Positions 9,405-18,873 are shown, counted from the first letter of the stretch. The stretch: 64,000 nt of DNA from Paenisporosarcina sp. OV554 (GCF_003058165.1 NZ_QBUC01000020.1:1-64000); one strand, 5' to 3'. The notes: generated from the letters alone by a model not told the origin. A program made the numbers and translations.

Positions 9405-10835
9405 TTATTTATAGTTGTTTTTCGTTCCTTTTAATATACTAATTATTAATGGATAAATTAAGCGTAATTCTTTATTAAACAAAATAACAATTAATACTAT
9501 ACAAAACATAGAACCAATAATATTTATATATAAATTATTTATGAACATCGTTAATAATATATAAATTAATAATAGGATTAAACAAAAAGATGTTTCTAAT
9601 AATTTATTTTCAATATAAAATAACTTTTTCCCATAATAGGTTCTCATATAATAAAAGACCATATACGAAATAGCAACTGCTATAGCTGCACCTTTGCTAC
9701 CAAAAATCGGAATAAGAATTAATGATAAAAGAGCATTAGTAGCCAAAGTTCCTATAGCAATATAAATATGTAAATGCGATTTTAATTTAAAATTAATTCC
9801 TAATACAACCGTTTCAGACATTGTGAATAATACTGGCATCATTATTAATGCTGGGAGAATTAATGCAGCCTCGTTATATCTTTCATCTAAAAATAGGATT
9901 AAAAAATCTTTAAAGGAAATAAGTAATACTGAAAGAATAAGCATAACAATCGTTATTATTTTAGAAATTTCTCCAAATAATTTATTATTCTTTTTATTTT
10001 CCTTATATTTTTCAAGGCTAAAAGGTGTCCAAAAAACAGAAAATGATGTTTGTACAATATTTAAGACTGCAGCCATTTGAAAAGCAGCAGTATATATTCC
10101 CAATTCACTATTACCTGAGAAATGATTCAACAATATTTTATCAATCGACTGATATAAAGTAGCAATTATTCCAGAAATCATTAAAGGAATGGAATATTTA
10201 GATAGAACTCTTATTGTAGAATTGGTAGAATTATTTTCTTTCATTATTTTTTCTTTCCAAAAATCTTTAGACAATAATAAAGATATTATACTCATAACAA
10301 TAAATGAAATAATTGATCCAAATATTATTGCTTTATTATTAGGAGTAAATCGCGTAATTATGGTGATAATAACAATAAAATCAATCAATCTTTGACCTAC
10401 AATTACTAAAGAATATCTGATTCCCATTTGCATCATTCTTAATATTAATATTGAATATCTAAAAAAAACATACGAGAAAATATACAATACCAAAAGAATA
10501 AAGTACGAATTGTCTTTAAAAATTCGGTTCAAAATATTACTATCGAAAATCCATATTATTGTAGCTAAAATAAATAATACACATATTGATGTACCAAAAG
10601 TTTTCAATAACAATAATCTCTTGTTATTTTCCACATAAAAAAATCTAATAAATGCTTGATCTAATCCTGCTAATGAAATTGATGCAAGAATGATTCCAAT
10701 TGTAAGAAATATTGTTGCAATACCGTATTCTTCAGGAGTTAAGATTCTTGTTACAATAGGTATACTTATAAACCCAATAACTGCTGCTCCTAGACTTCCA
10801 ACTGAAAAAGATAAAAATTTTTTTATTAAATTCAA
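9405..10835 (-). CDS. Wzx-type polysaccharide flippase (MATE/MVF superfamily)
   Basis: This 476-residue integral membrane protein has about 12-14 helices and the N-terminal signature FLSFSVGSLGAAVIGFISIPIVTRILTPEEYG broken here as FLSFSVGSLGAAVIG and PIVTRILTPEEYG, typical of polysaccharide-biosynthesis flippases. It should turn the undecaprenyl-linked repeat unit to the outer leaflet. The start is TTG 10835 with AGAAGG seven bases upstream. The coding sequence is much richer in A and T than the dehydratase gene before it, as is common for exchangeable wzx genes. It is separated from the dehydratase by 81 bp. Confidence 0.88.
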   Translation of the reverse strand: MNLIKKFLSFSVGSLGAAVIGFISIPIVTRILTPEEYGIATIFLTIGIILASISLAGLDQAFIRFFYVENNKRLLLLKTFGTSICVLFILATIIWIFDSNILNRIFKDNSYFILLVLYIFSYVFFRYSILILRMMQMGIRYSLVIVGQRLIDFIVIITIITRFTPNNKAIIFGSIISFIVMSIISLLLSKDFWKEKIMKENNSTNSTIRVLSKYSIPLMISGIIATLYQSIDKILLNHFSGNSELGIYTAAFQMAAVLNIVQTSFSVFWTPFSLEKYKENKKNNKLFGEISKIITIVMLILSVLLISFKDFLILFLDERYNEAALILPALIMMPVLFTMSETVVLGINFKLKSHLHIYIAIGTLATNALLSLILIPIFGSKGAAIAVAISYMVFYYMRTYYGKKLFYIENKLLETSFCLILLLIYILLTMFINNLYINIIGSMFCIVLIVILFNKELRLIYPLIISILKGTKNNYK

Positions 10836-10916
10836 AAGACTACCTTCTTCTTATAAAATATTTCACGATGTCTCGTAATCTAGATGTTCCATGTAAAAGA
10901 CTTCTTTCGGTTTCCT

Positions 10917-12749
10917 TTATTGACCCACTACATCTTTCCTAACTTCAACATTTTTACGATTTGCAGTTCCAACTAGCAATTCTTTCAATTCACTACCTTC
11001 TAACGTAGGAATCTTCTCCAACAAAAACAAAAGCTCATGTTTAGTAATTGGCGTAGCCTTTCCAACATAAATCTTCGGAAACACAACCTCACTCTGCTTC
11101 TCACTATCATTCATCAACTCTTCAAACAACTTTTCACCAGGTCTTATACCAGTCTCTCGAATTTCAATCTCATTCTCCGAATAACCGGAAAGTCTAATAA
11201 GATTCTTCGCAAGATCAGAAATTTTTACGGGTTCTCCCATATCTAACACAAAAACTTCTCCGCCATTCGCAAGCGTACCCGCTTGTATTACAAGACGTGA
11301 CGCTTCTGGAATTGTCATGAAGTACCGTGTCATTCGCTCATCTGTAATTGTCACTGGTCCACCCTTAGCAATTTGCTTCTTAAACAACGGCACTACACTT
11401 CCACGAGAACCCAACACATTACCAAAACGCACTGCTGCGAACTTAGTATTACTTTCTTTCGCTAAATTCTGTACAATCATCTCTGCAAAGCGCTTTGTTG
11501 CACCCATAACATTAGGTGGGTTTACCGCTTTATCGGTCGAAACTAAAACGAAATTGGCTATACCGAATGTATCCGCTGCTTCTGCGACGTTCTTTGTACC
11601 GAAGATATTGTTCTTTACAGCTTCCATTGGATTTCCTTCCATTAAAGGAACATGTTTATGAGCTGCAGCGTGATAGATTACATCTGGTCTTAATTCATCT
11701 ACAATATCAAATATTCTCGCACGATCTTGTACATCCGCAATGACAGGTTTTAGTTCTGTCTCACCAAGGAAATTATTTCTTAGTTCCATATCTATCAAAT
11801 AAATCGAGTTTTCACCATGTCCAAGCAAAATTAACTGTTTCGGGTTGAATCTCATTACTTGTCGGCAAATTTCCGAACCAATGGAACCACCTGCTCCAGT
11901 TACTAAAATTGTTTTACCAGTTATGGTATCTGAAATCGATTTCATATCGAGTTTTACTTCTTCACGGCCAAGTAAATCTTCAATCTTCACATCGCGGATA
12001 TCGGTTACCGATACTTTCCCAGTCATCAAATCTTCGATACGTGGAATCATTTGTGTTTTAACACCTGTATCTACTGATATTTTAGCTATATTAGTAGATT
12101 CAAGTTTTGATAGAGATGGAATAGCTAAAATAATATGTTCGATTTTAAATTTTTCTACAAGTTCTGGAATATTTTCGACTTGTCCTTTTACTCGTAGACC
12201 ATAAATCTCTAGACCTTGCATTTGCAGGCTATCATCAACAAACATGACCGGATTAAGTTCAGTGTTTTCTTGATTGTTTAGAAGTTGCCTTGCGACCATA
12301 CTTCCGGCTGCTCCTGCACCTACAATTAACGTTTTTTTCTTAATACTTGAATTGATTTTGAAAAACGAATCCCTCATTAATCGCCAAGATAATCTTGAAC
12401 CACCAATGAGTAATATATGAAGCATCCAAGTAATCATAAGCGCACGAACTATTATATCCCCACGAAACACATATTGAATCAAAGCTACAAATAAAATGGA
12501 ATAAGTCACTGCTTTAAAAATCCCTGATAGTTCATTAATAGATGCATATTCCCAAACCTTACGATACAAACCGTAATAACTAGCTAATAAATGGTGAGCG
12601 ACTAAAAGAGACGCTGAACTTGCTAATAAATAACCGCTTGTTAAAGGATTAACTATTGGATGTAATAAAAAATATCCCAAAAATATCGAAAAAAGAACTA
12701 TACATGAGTCTATAAACACTAGAAAAGATATTCTTTTTTTGATTGTCAT
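10917..12749 (-). CDS. Membrane-bound UDP-GlcNAc 4,6-dehydratase (PglF/EpsC/CapD-like)
   Basis: This 610-residue protein has four N-terminal membrane helices (residues 1-125), a first nucleotide-binding domain (LIVGAGAAGSMVARQLL, about 142-157) and a C-terminal extended SDR domain (ILVTGAGGSIGSEICRQV, from 281). The active site reads STDKAVNPPNVMGATKR: Met415 stands where most SDRs have tyrosine, with Lys419, the pattern known from PglF-type dehydratases. The reaction converts UDP-GlcNAc to the 4-keto-6-deoxy sugar that the downstream PglE/PglD homologues would aminate and acetylate. A TATAAT box lies in the 106-bp upstream gap (12794-12799), so an internal promoter is possible. Confidence 0.9.
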   Translation of the reverse strand: MTIKKRISFLVFIDSCIVLFSIFLGYFLLHPIVNPLTSGYLLASSASLLVAHHLLASYYGLYRKVWEYASINELSGIFKAVTYSILFVALIQYVFRGDIIVRALMITWMLHILLIGGSRLSWRLMRDSFFKINSSIKKKTLIVGAGAAGSMVARQLLNNQENTELNPVMFVDDSLQMQGLEIYGLRVKGQVENIPELVEKFKIEHIILAIPSLSKLESTNIAKISVDTGVKTQMIPRIEDLMTGKVSVTDIRDVKIEDLLGREEVKLDMKSISDTITGKTILVTGAGGSIGSEICRQVMRFNPKQLILLGHGENSIYLIDMELRNNFLGETELKPVIADVQDRARIFDIVDELRPDVIYHAAAHKHVPLMEGNPMEAVKNNIFGTKNVAEAADTFGIANFVLVSTDKAVNPPNVMGATKRFAEMIVQNLAKESNTKFAAVRFGNVLGSRGSVVPLFKKQIAKGGPVTITDERMTRYFMTIPEASRLVIQAGTLANGGEVFVLDMGEPVKISDLAKNLIRLSGYSENEIEIRETGIRPGEKLFEELMNDSEKQSEVVFPKIYVGKATPITKHELLFLLEKIPTLEGSELKELLVGTANRKNVEVRKDVVGQ

Positions 12750-12855
12750 ACCATCATTCCCTTACTTTATTCCTATTTCGATCACTAGTACTTATTATAC
12801 ACACAATGTCAGGAAACAGTGACGAACTTTGTCGAATAATCATTATTAGTTAAGG

Positions 12856-13626
12856 TTACGAAAATACTTTCCACCATTTCGCTTTGCTTATTTCATTAGG
12901 TTCTAATAAGATCATTTCTTGATTCGTCAAAATTCGCGCATTATTTTCAAGTAAAATATCTACATTTTCATGCATTTTACACTTATCTAAATACTCAAGG
13001 CCTTTATCAAACAAAAATGGTCGTGTTGAATTATTGTGAACGTCTGACCCATACACATGGACTAAGTTTGATTCTACCAATTGAATAGCCGTCCGTTGAA
13101 TTGTTTTACCGAAATGTCCTGCTAAACTTCCTGCTGTAACTTGAGCCAACGCTCCATGCTGAACGAGTCTTGCTAATCGACTCGGTTTTTCGACAATAGC
13201 TCGATTACGTTCTGGGTGAGCGATAATTGGGGTTTTATTTTGATTCATAATCTGTTGAATGATTTGTGTTGTGAACGCTGGAATTCCTTGTGATGGCAAT
13301 TCGATTAATACATATTTCGAATTGGCGAGCGCTAGTGCGTCCCCTGTCATTAAATGCTGAGCTGTTTGATCGTTAATTCGTATCTCTTGTCCTGTGAAGA
13401 TGTTAATTGGAATACCAAGCTTTTTACATTCACCATTTAAATAGCTTACCTGTTTATTAATTTCATCAACTGATGTATGGAATTGTTGATGATAAGCATG
13501 TGAAGTTGCTATAATGTCGGTTATTCCTTCTTTTACTGCTTCCTTCAAAAGACCTATCGATTCATCAATTGTTTTAGGGCCATCGTCCACCCCGTGCAGT
13601 ATATGACTGTGCATATCGATAATCAT
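12856..13626 (-). CDS. ywqE: PHP-type protein tyrosine phosphatase (CpsB/YwqE family)
   Basis: This 256-residue, full-length member of the CpsB/CapC/YwqE family has a metal-dependent PHP fold. Motifs are MIIDMHSHILHGVDDGPKT (metal-binding HxH and Asp), ATSHAYH, TGQEIRI, PIIAHPERN and VYGSDVHN. The enzyme removes phosphate from the C-terminal tyrosines of the partner kinase encoded just upstream, and so tunes chain length or amount of polysaccharide. ATG 13626 follows AGAGGGA. It is the third gene of the modulator-kinase-phosphatase triad at the head of the operon. Symbol by homology to B. subtilis ywqE. Confidence 0.9.
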   Translation of the reverse strand: MIIDMHSHILHGVDDGPKTIDESIGLLKEAVKEGITDIIATSHAYHQQFHTSVDEINKQVSYLNGECKKLGIPINIFTGQEIRINDQTAQHLMTGDALALANSKYVLIELPSQGIPAFTTQIIQQIMNQNKTPIIAHPERNRAIVEKPSRLARLVQHGALAQVTAGSLAGHFGKTIQRTAIQLVESNLVHVYGSDVHNNSTRPFLFDKGLEYLDKCKMHENVDILLENNARILTNQEMILLEPNEISKAKWWKVFS

Positions 13627-13682
13627 GTCGTCCCTCTATCCTATGTAATTTAAACAAGACAAAAGAGCAAAGGTATACCCCT

Positions 13683-14384
13683 CTACTCTCTTGTTCCATA
13701 ATATTGGTAATAGCCTTGATCTTTAGTTAATTTATAATTATTTATGACTACTCCTAAAATGTGAGCTTTTGCTGAAACTAGCAAATCTTTCGCTTTCTGC
13801 GCATGATCTTTATTCGTTTCTTTAGAGTTTACTACGAAAATAGTACCTTCACATTTATTACTTAATATTTGTGCATCTGTTACTGATAACGTAGGTGGTG
13901 CATCAAAGACGATGATGTCATACCGTTTTTTGAGTTCATTTATTAATATATCCATCGACGTGGATGATATCAATTCAGCTGGATTAGGTGGGATAGGTCC
14001 AGACGTTATGATGTGCAGCCCTTCAATACCTGTTTCTTTTACCGTTTCATCAATCGAACTTTGACGTGTCAGTAAATTAGATAATCCTAATGTGTTTGTT
14101 ACATGAAATGTATAATGGGATGTTGGCTTTCTCATATCAGCGTCTACTAATACAACACGTTTATTTTCTTGTGCAAACACAACAGCTAAATTGGAAGAAG
14201 TCGTTGATTTTCCTTCTCCTGGAGAAGATGACGTCACTAAAACCGTCTGCAATTCACCTTTGGGCATTGAAAAATTAATATTTGTTCGTAACGTTCTGTA
14301 TTGTTCAGAAACAAACGATGTCGGATTAGAGTTTGCAATGAGTTTGCGGGCTACTTGCTGTAAAACTTTTTTCTTCTTTGCCAT
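13683..14384 (-). CDS. ywqD: CpsD/CapB-family tyrosine kinase (BY-kinase)
   Basis: A P-loop BY-kinase of 233 residues from the chosen start. Walker A is SSSPGEGKSTTSSNLA, Walker A' is VLVDADMRKP and Walker B is IIVFDAPPTLSVTDA. The C-terminus GYYQYYGTRE is a tyrosine cluster, the usual autophosphorylation site. ATG 14384 (MAKKKKVLQQ) has GAGGGGAT seven bases upstream. An earlier in-frame ATG at 14441 lies inside the preceding gene and lacks a ribosome site. It is cytosolic and active with the Wzz-like activator encoded four bases upstream. Its target residues on other proteins cannot be predicted. Confidence 0.9.
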   Translation of the reverse strand: MAKKKKVLQQVARKLIANSNPTSFVSEQYRTLRTNINFSMPKGELQTVLVTSSSPGEGKSTTSSNLAVVFAQENKRVVLVDADMRKPTSHYTFHVTNTLGLSNLLTRQSSIDETVKETGIEGLHIITSGPIPPNPAELISSTSMDILINELKKRYDIIVFDAPPTLSVTDAQILSNKCEGTIFVVNSKETNKDHAQKAKDLLVSAKAHILGVVINNYKLTKDQGYYQYYGTRE

Positions 14385-14388
14385 TTCT

Positions 14389-15117
14389 TTATCCCCTCTT
14401 CCGTCGTTGTGCAATTGATTGATTCGTTGTGACCATTTCACTATCTGGGATTGGACTGATTAATCCTAGTATTGGGAATCCTAAAGAATCTTCCACATCT
14501 TGTTCTGTTTTAATTGATGTATCTAAGTATTCTAATAGAAAAGCAATTCCCACACCTAGCATTAATCCCACAACTGCTGCGATGGCCATATTTAACATCG
14601 GATTAGGTTTAATCGGTGATGGATTGTCTGGTAACTGTGCTGCAGCTAAGATGTTGACATTATTTACATCCATTAAGGTTTTGACTTCTTCTTGAAAAAC
14701 AGAAGCGATAGTGTTAGCAATTTCAACAGCTTGTTTAGGGGTTTTATCTTGGACAGTGATATTAACTACCTGAGAGTTCTCTTCACTGTTTACAGTAATT
14801 TGGCCATTGAGTAAGGTAGAAGTTGTAGACAGATTCAATTCTTCTATCACTTTATCTAAAATCGCAGGACTTTTTATTATTACGTTGTATGTATTAATTA
14901 ATTGTAAGTCACTTTGAATAGTAGCTGGATTTACCGCAGTTGCATCTACTTTTTCTTGGTTGATAAGTATCTGAGTTGATGCTTGATAAATCGGTGTTAT
15001 AAGAACATAACTAATAACTCCGCTGATTGTAATGGCTAGTATGGTTAATATAGCAATTAAGGACATTCTTTTTCGTATTGTTCTACCTAATTCTTGCAAA
15101 CTAATAGTTTCTTCCAT
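14389..15117 (-). CDS. ywqC: Wzz-type chain-length modulator and kinase activator (CapA/YwqC-like)
   Basis: A 242-residue protein from ATG 15117 (MEETISLQELG), which follows AGGAG. An upstream ATG at 15153 has no ribosome site. Two membrane helices (about residues 18-40 and 170-192) flank an extracytoplasmic Wzz domain. NPMLNMAIAAVVGLMLGVG matches the second-helix region with its proline. The cytoplasmic tail activates the adjacent tyrosine kinase. It is the first gene of the polysaccharide operon; a TATAAT box at 15162-15167 on the minus strand probably drives transcription. Confidence 0.9.
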   Translation of the reverse strand: MEETISLQELGRTIRKRMSLIAILTILAITISGVISYVLITPIYQASTQILINQEKVDATAVNPATIQSDLQLINTYNVIIKSPAILDKVIEELNLSTTSTLLNGQITVNSEENSQVVNITVQDKTPKQAVEIANTIASVFQEEVKTLMDVNNVNILAAAQLPDNPSPIKPNPMLNMAIAAVVGLMLGVGIAFLLEYLDTSIKTEQDVEDSLGFPILGLISPIPDSEMVTTNQSIAQRRKRG

Positions 15118-15161
15118 CAATGATTGACTCCTTTTATTCACAAATATCGACAATAATCATC

Positions 15162-15167
15162 ATTATA
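15162..15167 (-). promoter_or_regulatory. Probable -10 box of the polysaccharide operon promoter
   Basis: Perfect TATAAT on the minus strand, 45 bp before the chosen ywqC start. I see no convincing TTGACA 16-18 bp upstream, so the promoter may need an activator or be of another class. Confidence 0.5.
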
Positions 15168-15278
15168 TCACAATTTTTTTCCAATAGAAGGCTATTTTAT
15201 GGAATTATATGTGCTACTTTTCGTGACTTTATGCTATTGTAAAGAAAATGGTGATTATTTAAATAGAAGGAGATGCAC

Positions 15279-16118
15279 ATGAATAAATCTAAATTAATTT
15301 CAACTTTCGTCATTTTTGGGTGTATTTTGACTTTATTTGCAAGTTATAATATTTATCAATCTCGTATACAATCGATAACCAATCCTTCTGTAAATGCGTC
15401 TGATAAAGTAAGTCCAAACAATAATGAAATATCCAAAGAAAATAGAACGTCTGATAAAAAAATCAATCAATCAAAAAGTGATTCACTTACTGCGGAAGAA
15501 ATCACTTCTCTTACTGCTAATATGTCAGATGAAGCGAGGACTGTTTTCACTTCCCGACTAAAGTCTAAAGAGAAAATTCAGTTGTTAGTGATTGGCTCTT
15601 CTTCTATAGAAGAAGGAACTCCTGGTTATGGAGAATTGCTATCTACCGACTTATCAGAAGCTTATGGTGAGTTGATTGAAACCACTTCCATTACTTTTGA
15701 TGGAAATACAGCGGAGTTAGTCGATGAACTAGATGGTGATTTAATTGATTGGTCAAGCGATTTTGATGTCGTTTTATTAGAAGGAATGAATTTATCGAAT
15801 AATGGCGTAGTCGTTGTCGAGGATTCAATTGATCATATCGAAGAAATTAATGATCGGATGAAACAAAATGTAGTAGATTCCGTCTTATTAGTGCACCCAT
15901 CACAACCTTTAGCAAAAGCAGCCTATTATCCAAAAGAAGTAGAATCATTTAAATCGTATTTAACTTCTAAAGGATTTACGTATATTGATCATTGGACAGA
16001 ATGGCCAGTAGGTAATGAAGATGAAATGAATATATATTTAACTGAAGATAGCGAACCAAATGATAAAGGTGCTGCACTATGGGCATCTGCTTTATCAACA
16101 TATTTAACAGGAAAATAA
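15279..16118 (+). CDS. Secreted/anchored SGNH-hydrolase-like protein of the polysaccharide locus
   Basis: A 279-residue protein with one N-terminal membrane helix (about residues 5-23), a charged linker rich in Ser/Lys, and a domain starting LLVIGSSSIEEGTPGYGELL that resembles the first block of SGNH/GDSL hydrolases. Later blocks are weak: VVLLEGMNLSNNG takes the place of the Gly/Asn blocks and the usual C-terminal DxxH is not clear. Catalytic activity is therefore uncertain. Such proteins are often encoded next to Gram-positive capsule operons and may remove or add acyl groups on the polymer. ATG 15279 follows AAGGAG. It is divergent from the operon and 13 bp ahead of the LCP gene, probably one transcript. 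Confidence 0.65.
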   Translation: MNKSKLISTFVIFGCILTLFASYNIYQSRIQSITNPSVNASDKVSPNNNEISKENRTSDKKINQSKSDSLTAEEITSLTANMSDEARTVFTSRLKSKEKIQLLVIGSSSIEEGTPGYGELLSTDLSEAYGELIETTSITFDGNTAELVDELDGDLIDWSSDFDVVLLEGMNLSNNGVVVVEDSIDHIEEINDRMKQNVVDSVLLVHPSQPLAKAAYYPKEVESFKSYLTSKGFTYIDHWTEWPVGNEDEMNIYLTEDSEPNDKGAALWASALSTYLTGK

Positions 16119-16131
16119 TGGAGGTTAATTA

Positions 16132-17061
16132 ATGAAACGTTCAGATGCAAAGAAGAAAAAGAAAAAATGGCCATGGGTCGTAGGTGTGCTTTTCTTAATA
16201 GGCGGTGCTTATCTGTTAAGCGTCTACATGAGTTTCACATCAACATTGAAAGATATTCATAGTCCAATTGAACGCGAAGTATCAGATATGCGCGTAGAAG
16301 AAGTCAAATTAGAGAAAAAACAACCGTTTTCTGTCTTAATGCTCGGTGTAGATGAACGTAAAGGTGATGCAGGTCGTTCTGATACAATCATCGTGATGAC
16401 GGTAAACCCAAATGATAAATCTACTAAAATGGTCAGTATCCCTCGTGATACGTACACAGAAATTATCGGTAAAGGCTCTATGGACAAAATTAATCATGCG
16501 TATGCCTTTGGTGGCATCGAAATGTCGATGGAAACTGTTGAGAATCTATTAGATATTCCGATTGATTATGTGGTCCAAGTCAATATGGAAGGTTTCGAAG
16601 ATATCGTTGATGCTGTTGGCGGTGTCCAAGTTAACAACACACTTGATTTTTCTGTAGACCAATATAATTATCCAAAAGGAAATATCACTTTAAATGGTGA
16701 AGAAGCGTTATCATATGTTCGTATGCGTTACGAAGATCCAAACGGAGATTTCGGGCGTCAAGATCGTCAAAAGCAAGTCATTCAAGCTGTCATGAGCGAA
16801 GGTGCATCAGTTAAAAGTTTGGTCAACTATCGCAGTATTTTTAATGCCTTAGGAGATAACGTCCAAACGAATATGACTTTTGATGAAATGATGGACGTGC
16901 AAAAAAATTATCGTAATGTTGTAGGAACAGTTGATCAACTGTACTTCAAAAAAGGCACAGGTGGCAAAAAAGATAACGGTGTTTGGTATTACAATATGGA
17001 CGAAACTGAACTAGCCGAAAAACAAGGAATACTGAAAGAACATTTACAACTTAACGAATAA
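16132..17061 (+). CDS. LytR-CpsA-Psr (LCP) family cell-wall glycopolymer ligase
   Basis: This 309-residue protein has a short basic cytoplasmic start, one membrane helix (residues 13-33) and an extracellular LCP domain. Motifs are SVLMLGVDERKGDAGRSDT, VSIPRDTY (Arg105), DKINHAYAFGG, VGGVQV and YVRMRYEDPNGDFGR. LCP enzymes transfer undecaprenyl-pyrophosphate-linked glycopolymers onto peptidoglycan MurNAc. Its place beside the capsule operon suggests it anchors that polymer, though LCP proteins are often redundant. It is 13 bp downstream of the SGNH-like gene and followed by a terminator. Confidence 0.92.
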   Translation: MKRSDAKKKKKKWPWVVGVLFLIGGAYLLSVYMSFTSTLKDIHSPIEREVSDMRVEEVKLEKKQPFSVLMLGVDERKGDAGRSDTIIVMTVNPNDKSTKMVSIPRDTYTEIIGKGSMDKINHAYAFGGIEMSMETVENLLDIPIDYVVQVNMEGFEDIVDAVGGVQVNNTLDFSVDQYNYPKGNITLNGEEALSYVRMRYEDPNGDFGRQDRQKQVIQAVMSEGASVKSLVNYRSIFNALGDNVQTNMTFDEMMDVQKNYRNVVGTVDQLYFKKGTGGKKDNGVWYYNMDETELAEKQGILKEHLQLNE

Positions 17062-17069
17062 TATATTGA

Positions 17070-17094
17070 CCTCATTCGAGATTCTTGGATGAGG
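17070..17094 (+). terminator. Terminator after the LCP gene
   Basis: CCTCAT (17070-17075) pairs with ATGAGG (17089-17094), followed by TTTTTTT. Confidence 0.75.
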
Positions 17095-17124
17095 TTTTTT
17101 TATATAAGAGATAAAGTATGCAAA

Positions 17125-17154
17125 AAGCAGCCGAAATTGTATCTTCGGCTGCTT
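17125..17154 (+). terminator. Second, stronger terminator hairpin
   Basis: An 11-bp perfect stem (17125-17135 with 17144-17154) is followed by GTTTTTT on the plus strand. It lies 31 bp after the first one, making a tandem stop after the LCP gene. Confidence 0.75.
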
Positions 17155-17218
17155 GTTTTTTATGAAGTGAGTGTCAATTCTCTAGTAAACCAATATAAAA
17201 ATCCTGTTTTCATTAATG

Positions 17219-17345
17219 TTGTAGGGGAGCGACGAACGCAAACCCGCCGCAGGATTACCTACAAGAAAGAGAACGTTCTAGAGGCTATGGTGCAGCAAGT
17301 TTGCAGTCCATAGCGACCCGGAAACAATAGTCAACATTGTGTTTC
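17219..17345 (+). ncRNA. Candidate structured RNA of unknown class (three hairpins) upstream of the LysM hydrolase gene
   Basis: A GC-rich island in an AT-rich gap of about 490 bp contains three successive stems. TTGTAGG (17219-17225) pairs with CCTACAA (17258-17264). GCTATGG (17284-17290) pairs with CCATAGC (17308-17314), with TGCA/TGCA inside. GAAACAAT (17321-17328) pairs with ATTGTGTTTC (17336-17345, one bulge). A perfect palindrome AGAACGTTCT lies between the first two. I compared it from memory with the ydaO/c-di-AMP class, frequent before NlpC/P60 genes, and with SAM, T-box, GEMM and 6S patterns, and found no match. The strand is not certain, and 210 AT-rich bases separate it from the next gene. 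Confidence 0.4.
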
Positions 17346-17555
17346 TGCTCACTTATCCCTAAAACTCATTTCAACTTTATAGGTATTCAGATATATAATT
17401 GATATTTTTTCTATATCATTCGAATTAACTAGTATATATTATCTAAATATTCTACTAATCTATCAGATTTTGCAGAATTATATTGTCAAATCGTGGCATT
17501 ACAATTAGAATAAAAAGTCAATGGATATAAAATTCGCTAAATAGGGAGATTATGT

Positions 17556-18854
17556 ATGAAAAAAATTGCCTTTTCAGTACTAGCTACTTCTGCATTAGCA
17601 ACAATGATTGCAGTTGGGGACGCGGAAGCAAGTTCTTATACCGTTAAACCTGGTGACTCATTATGGAAAATTGCATCTGCAAATGAAACCTCAGTTTCCC
17701 AAATAAAAGAATTAAACAACTTATCCACAGACTTTATTTTTCCAAAACAAACATTAAACTTATCAGAGACTAAGGTAACTGCTCAATCCACACCTGTTGC
17801 AGCTAAGACAGCTGAAAAGCCAGCAGCAACCTCTACTCACACTGTTAAAAGTGGTGATACTTTAGGTGCAATCGCAAACAAATATAAGACGAGCGTATCG
17901 TCTATCCAATCATTAAATAACATTTCAAATCACATTATTTATCCTGGACAAGTGTTAAAAGTACAAGGCACTCCTGCTAAAACAGCTACAGTCTCGACAC
18001 CATTAAAACCAGCTGCACCTAAAGTAAATGCTCCCGCTCCTTCTACTACATCTACATACATAGTAAAAAGTGGTGACACATTAGGTCGAATTGCAAACCT
18101 TTATAAAACGACAGTAAAAAACATACAACAACTAAACGGCATTTCTTCTCATATCATTTACCCTGGACAAGCGCTTAAAGTATCAGGTACTGTGAAAGCT
18201 AAACCGACTGCACCTAAACCAGCTACACCTGCTCCAGCAGCACCAAAACCTGCTGTGCCAACAAATCCTGCAAACACAAATTACACAATTGTGAGTGGAG
18301 ATACGTTGTCAGGTATTGCTTACCGTCACCGTACGACAGTAGACCAATTGATGAAGTGGAATAACTTAACGTCAACTTCTATTCGTGTTGGTCAAAAATT
18401 AAAAATTGGAGCATCTGGTGAAGTTTCACCTATCTCTGCACCTTCTAAAGTACCAACAGCACCTCCAACAGTAGTTGGCAACGCACTTTTTGAAAAAGTA
18501 ATCGCAATTGCTACGCCTTTACAAGGGATTCCTTATGTATGGGGTGGTGCATCAACTTCAGGATTTGATTGCTCAGGTTTTATCTATTATGTATATAAAC
18601 AAGCAGGTCTAGATGTCTCTCGTACAAGCACGACTGGTTTTGATGCTCGATCTTATGATGTGTCGAAGCCTCAACCAGGTGATTTAGTCTTCTTCTCGAA
18701 CACTTATCGTCCTGGTATTTCTCATATGGGTATCTATATTGGAAATAACCAGTTCATCCATGCTGGTGGAGATCGAGTTCAAATTACAAGCTTGAGTAAT
18801 ACTTACTGGAATTCTAAGTTTGATAGCTTCAAACGGTTATATGCTGCAGATTGA
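17556..18854 (+). CDS. Secreted peptidoglycan endopeptidase: four LysM domains and NlpC/P60
   Basis: This 432-residue protein has a signal peptide (about residues 1-26, cleavage after AEA). Four LysM domains lie at about 28-71, 93-137, 165-209 and 243-287, separated by Pro/Ala/Thr-rich linkers, followed by an NlpC/P60 domain at 310-430. Catalytic Cys is in GFDCSGF; histidines are in ISHMGIYIG and FIHAGG. The architecture matches LytE/LytF/CwlS-type D,L-endopeptidases that cut the gamma-D-Glu bond in stem peptides at division and elongation sites. GGGAG lies 7 bp before ATG 17556. The catalytic domain is strikingly like that of the CWB2-anchored protein at 26604-27944. A terminator follows. 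Confidence 0.93.
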   Translation: MKKIAFSVLATSALATMIAVGDAEASSYTVKPGDSLWKIASANETSVSQIKELNNLSTDFIFPKQTLNLSETKVTAQSTPVAAKTAEKPAATSTHTVKSGDTLGAIANKYKTSVSSIQSLNNISNHIIYPGQVLKVQGTPAKTATVSTPLKPAAPKVNAPAPSTTSTYIVKSGDTLGRIANLYKTTVKNIQQLNGISSHIIYPGQALKVSGTVKAKPTAPKPATPAPAAPKPAVPTNPANTNYTIVSGDTLSGIAYRHRTTVDQLMKWNNLTSTSIRVGQKLKIGASGEVSPISAPSKVPTAPPTVVGNALFEKVIAIATPLQGIPYVWGGASTSGFDCSGFIYYVYKQAGLDVSRTSTTGFDARSYDVSKPQPGDLVFFSNTYRPGISHMGIYIGNNQFIHAGGDRVQITSLSNTYWNSKFDSFKRLYAAD

Positions 18855-18873
18855 GTTCATATCATAAAAACTT

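Noticed and set aside
17089..17313. A 74-codon frame after the LCP gene
   Set aside because: It runs through two terminators and the structured-RNA candidate and is not protein-like.
17219..17345. ydaO-type c-di-AMP riboswitch
   Set aside because: Gene context fits, but the conserved GGGGUGAAUC-type and GACAGCUAAC-type words are absent on both strands.
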